A DNA stretch of 7,083 nucleotides from Nitrospirae bacterium GWC2_56_14. GTDB taxonomy: Bacteria; Nitrospirota; UBA9217. Below, piece by piece: positions 5,637-7,083 of this stretch. A program made the translations under genes and the position numbers. Each line of letters starts with the position of its first letter. The stretch's first letter is position 1. The stretch is taken from NCBI GenBank assembly GCA_001803705.1, contig MHDY01000202.1:1-7083 (forward strand), in the 5' to 3' direction. The notes beneath the pieces were generated by a model that was not told the origin of the DNA, ran no database searches, and worked only from the letters and a program-made list of their open reading frames with translations.

Positions 5637-6995
5637 CTACTTGTTCGTTGCCACGGAAAGGTACATCTGCCGTACAAAGGAGATGAAGTAGGGGTTAAAC
5701 ATGTCGTAATGGTCCTTTATCACATCGCCCGTGGTTTCGACGACCCAATAGGGATTGCCTGTTGGGGCCCATTCTTTTGTCGTCGTCAAATTCAGTCCAT
5801 TGCAGAGGTATTCTCCGGGCTGTACGCCTTTGAGGGAGAACACCGCCATATGCGCGAACTCATTTTCCGCGCAGGCGTTCCAGCACTCCGCATCGTCCGT
5901 CTTGCAGACGGAGAGCCGGTGTGTGGTATAGCGGTCGTTATGCCCGACCGTCTTCCTGTTGGCGGCACGCTCTTCCTTGGGGTCGCTCTCGAACAGCGAA
6001 TTGAAGAACCGCGCAACGGGAAAGGCCATGCCGGTCGCCCAATCAGCCGTTGATGTGGCTATAATGGCCAGGGGAGGCTGGCTGGCGGCAAGGGGCGGCA
6101 GCCGCTGCCCCGCGACCTTTATGGGTTCGTAGCGCACCCCCTCGAAAGCGGGATTCACAATGATAACGAGGTCGCCGAACCGGGACAGCGGCCTGCGCCG
6201 GAGGTCTTTTTCTCCCTCATCCTGGTACCGGGCGGCGTCGCGCAGAAATTCACTGCTCAGCGCCTCGAAGGTGACGAGCCCGCCGAACGAATGGCCGATC
6301 GTCAGCATGCGGACGCCCTTTGAACCATGACCGTCCCCGCTGCGGTCATGAAACACGTCGAGCTTTGCGAACAGTTCGCGCACGGAACCCTGCGATACCC
6401 GCTCCGCGGTGTTCTTGCGGTCCCAGAAGGTGAGATAGTTGAGCCCCGGGAACGTCACGGACTCGCCGCGCCATCCCACATAGAGGCCCACGAGGCGCCG
6501 TCCCTTCTCTTTGCCGGCGAGCAGGTGCGCGTCCTGTGCGAGCGAACCGAGGAGCTTCCGGAATTCGCGCACGTTTCCGTCGTTGGCCTCGGCGTTGTGG
6601 TGCCAGCCGTGCACGAACACGACCAGCATCAGGCCCTGGTACTGCTGGTGGTCCTGGTATTTGGCGAGAAGGTCGTTCAACCGCCGGAACAGCAGATCAT
6701 GGTGGTCCCGGGCGATGCCCTTCCGGCCGGCCGTACCCTGGACCCATCCCTGGTCGTCGAACTCGGTGAACAGCAGGTCATAGGCAGCGCGCTCTTCTGC
6801 TGCGCGCCCCCAGCACCTGGCGTCGACGCTGTCCGGGGCGTATTTTTTTATTTTTTGATCGCTCGAATGTTCTTCGTAGATCTTCCCGCATTCAGGCATC
6901 TCGCTGAAGCTCTCGGTGCGGTACGGAATGTCGCCGGAGCAACCGGCAGTAACGAGCAGCGCGATGAGCGAAGTAAAACGCAGCGATCCGGTCAT
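5637..6995 (-). CDS. Secreted lipoprotein serine hydrolase of the alpha/beta fold, function uncharacterised
   Basis: The product has 452 residues. Residues 1-18 form a lipoprotein signal peptide (Arg6, hydrophobic FTSLIALLVTAG), with Cys19 in a TAGC lipobox followed by Ser. An alpha/beta hydrolase core follows: a strand and oxyanion loop VVFVHGWHHNA (about 125-135), then the nucleophile elbow GHSFGG with catalytic Ser236. The likely acid is Asp318 (ATSTADWAT), and the likely base is His429 (IKDHYDMFNP). The stretch YVGWRGES...FPGLNYLTFWDRK (about 172-193) looks like a signature of a widespread but uncharacterised hydrolase group. Six further cysteines (36, 61, 364, 371, 375, 398) suggest disulfides, consistent with life outside the cytoplasm. 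Substrate is unknown; esterase or lipase activity is the general expectation from the fold. GGAGG at 7002-7006 (complement) is six bases before the ATG, a strong start. The gene is monocistronic within view and converges on the cyclase operon. Confidence 0.85.
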   Translation of the reverse strand: MTGSLRFTSLIALLVTAGCSGDIPYRTESFSEMPECGKIYEEHSSDQKIKKYAPDSVDARCWGRAAEERAAYDLLFTEFDDQGWVQGTAGRKGIARDHHDLLFRRLNDLLAKYQDHQQYQGLMLVVFVHGWHHNAEANDGNVREFRKLLGSLAQDAHLLAGKEKGRRLVGLYVGWRGESVTFPGLNYLTFWDRKNTAERVSQGSVRELFAKLDVFHDRSGDGHGSKGVRMLTIGHSFGGLVTFEALSSEFLRDAARYQDEGEKDLRRRPLSRFGDLVIIVNPAFEGVRYEPIKVAGQRLPPLAASQPPLAIIATSTADWATGMAFPVARFFNSLFESDPKEERAANRKTVGHNDRYTTHRLSVCKTDDAECWNACAENEFAHMAVFSLKGVQPGEYLCNGLNLTTTKEWAPTGNPYWVVETTGDVIKDHYDMFNPYFISFVRQMYLSVATNK

Positions 6996-7001
6996 GGGTT
7001 G

Positions 7002-7031
7002 CCTCCAAAGCTCATTCTTATTTATATATCA
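7002..7031 (-). promoter_or_regulatory. Ribosome binding site and extended -10 promoter candidate of the hydrolase gene
   Basis: On the minus strand a TG (7031-7030), one base, then TATATA (7028-7023) form an extended -10 motif, with transcription predicted near 7016. A GGAGG ribosome binding site follows at 7006-7002, giving a leader of about 20 bases before the ATG whose first base is 6995. No good -35 box was found at 17 bases, as is usual for extended -10 promoters. The ribosome binding site is well supported; the promoter is tentative. Confidence 0.45.
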
Positions 7032-7083
7032 GGATCTTCAGCCTTTCATGTGGGTGGAACAAGCGCCTATATGATTTATTAAG

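Noticed and set aside
6327..7082. Plus-strand open frame (251 codons) opposite the hydrolase gene
   Set aside because: It overlaps the strongly supported hydrolase gene and its ribosome binding site, and shows no domain.

Overview
The window is GC-rich, densely coded bacterial DNA. Two proteins carry lipoprotein signals with LSGC- or TAGC-type lipoboxes. There is also a CcdA-type thiol-disulfide membrane protein, a hybrid histidine kinase of the HDFNN class, and a HAMP-linked class III cyclase. This suggests a Gram-negative bacterium with a large signalling repertoire, such as Nitrospirota or Desulfobacterota (former Deltaproteobacteria). That placement is inferred from gene style and intergenic repeats, with no marker gene to confirm it.

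Layout. Positions 1-413 (+) are the C-terminal part of a CcdA-like protein cut by the window edge. After a 235-base gap holding a good sigma-70-type promoter overlaid by a perfect palindrome, 649-2658 (+) encodes a membrane-anchored PAS-PAS-HisKA-HATPase-REC hybrid kinase. A 493-base gap follows. It holds a 106-base inverted repeat built of 8-base units, a weak terminator-like hairpin, and a second good promoter bracketed by a 7+7 dyad. The promoter leads into a two-gene operon. The first gene (3152-3490, +) is a small TPR lipoprotein. The second (3487-5349, +) overlaps its stop codon by ATGA and encodes a two-transmembrane sensor-HAMP-class IIIb nucleotide cyclase-PilZ fusion. Between it and the convergent last gene lies a nested, three-stem palindromic repeat (5437-5553). 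The last gene (5637-6995, -) encodes a secreted lipoprotein serine hydrolase of the alpha/beta fold, with its own strong ribosome binding site and an extended -10 promoter near the right edge.

Function. The centre of interest is the lipoprotein-cyclase pair. One polypeptide joins an extracytoplasmic sensor, a cAMP-producing catalytic domain with all catalytic residues visible, and a PilZ domain with an intact c-di-GMP-binding signature. Read literally, it is a point where c-di-GMP could control cAMP synthesis, with a cell-envelope TPR lipoprotein as translationally coupled partner. The hybrid kinase, CcdA-like protein and hydrolase appear to be separate transcription units.
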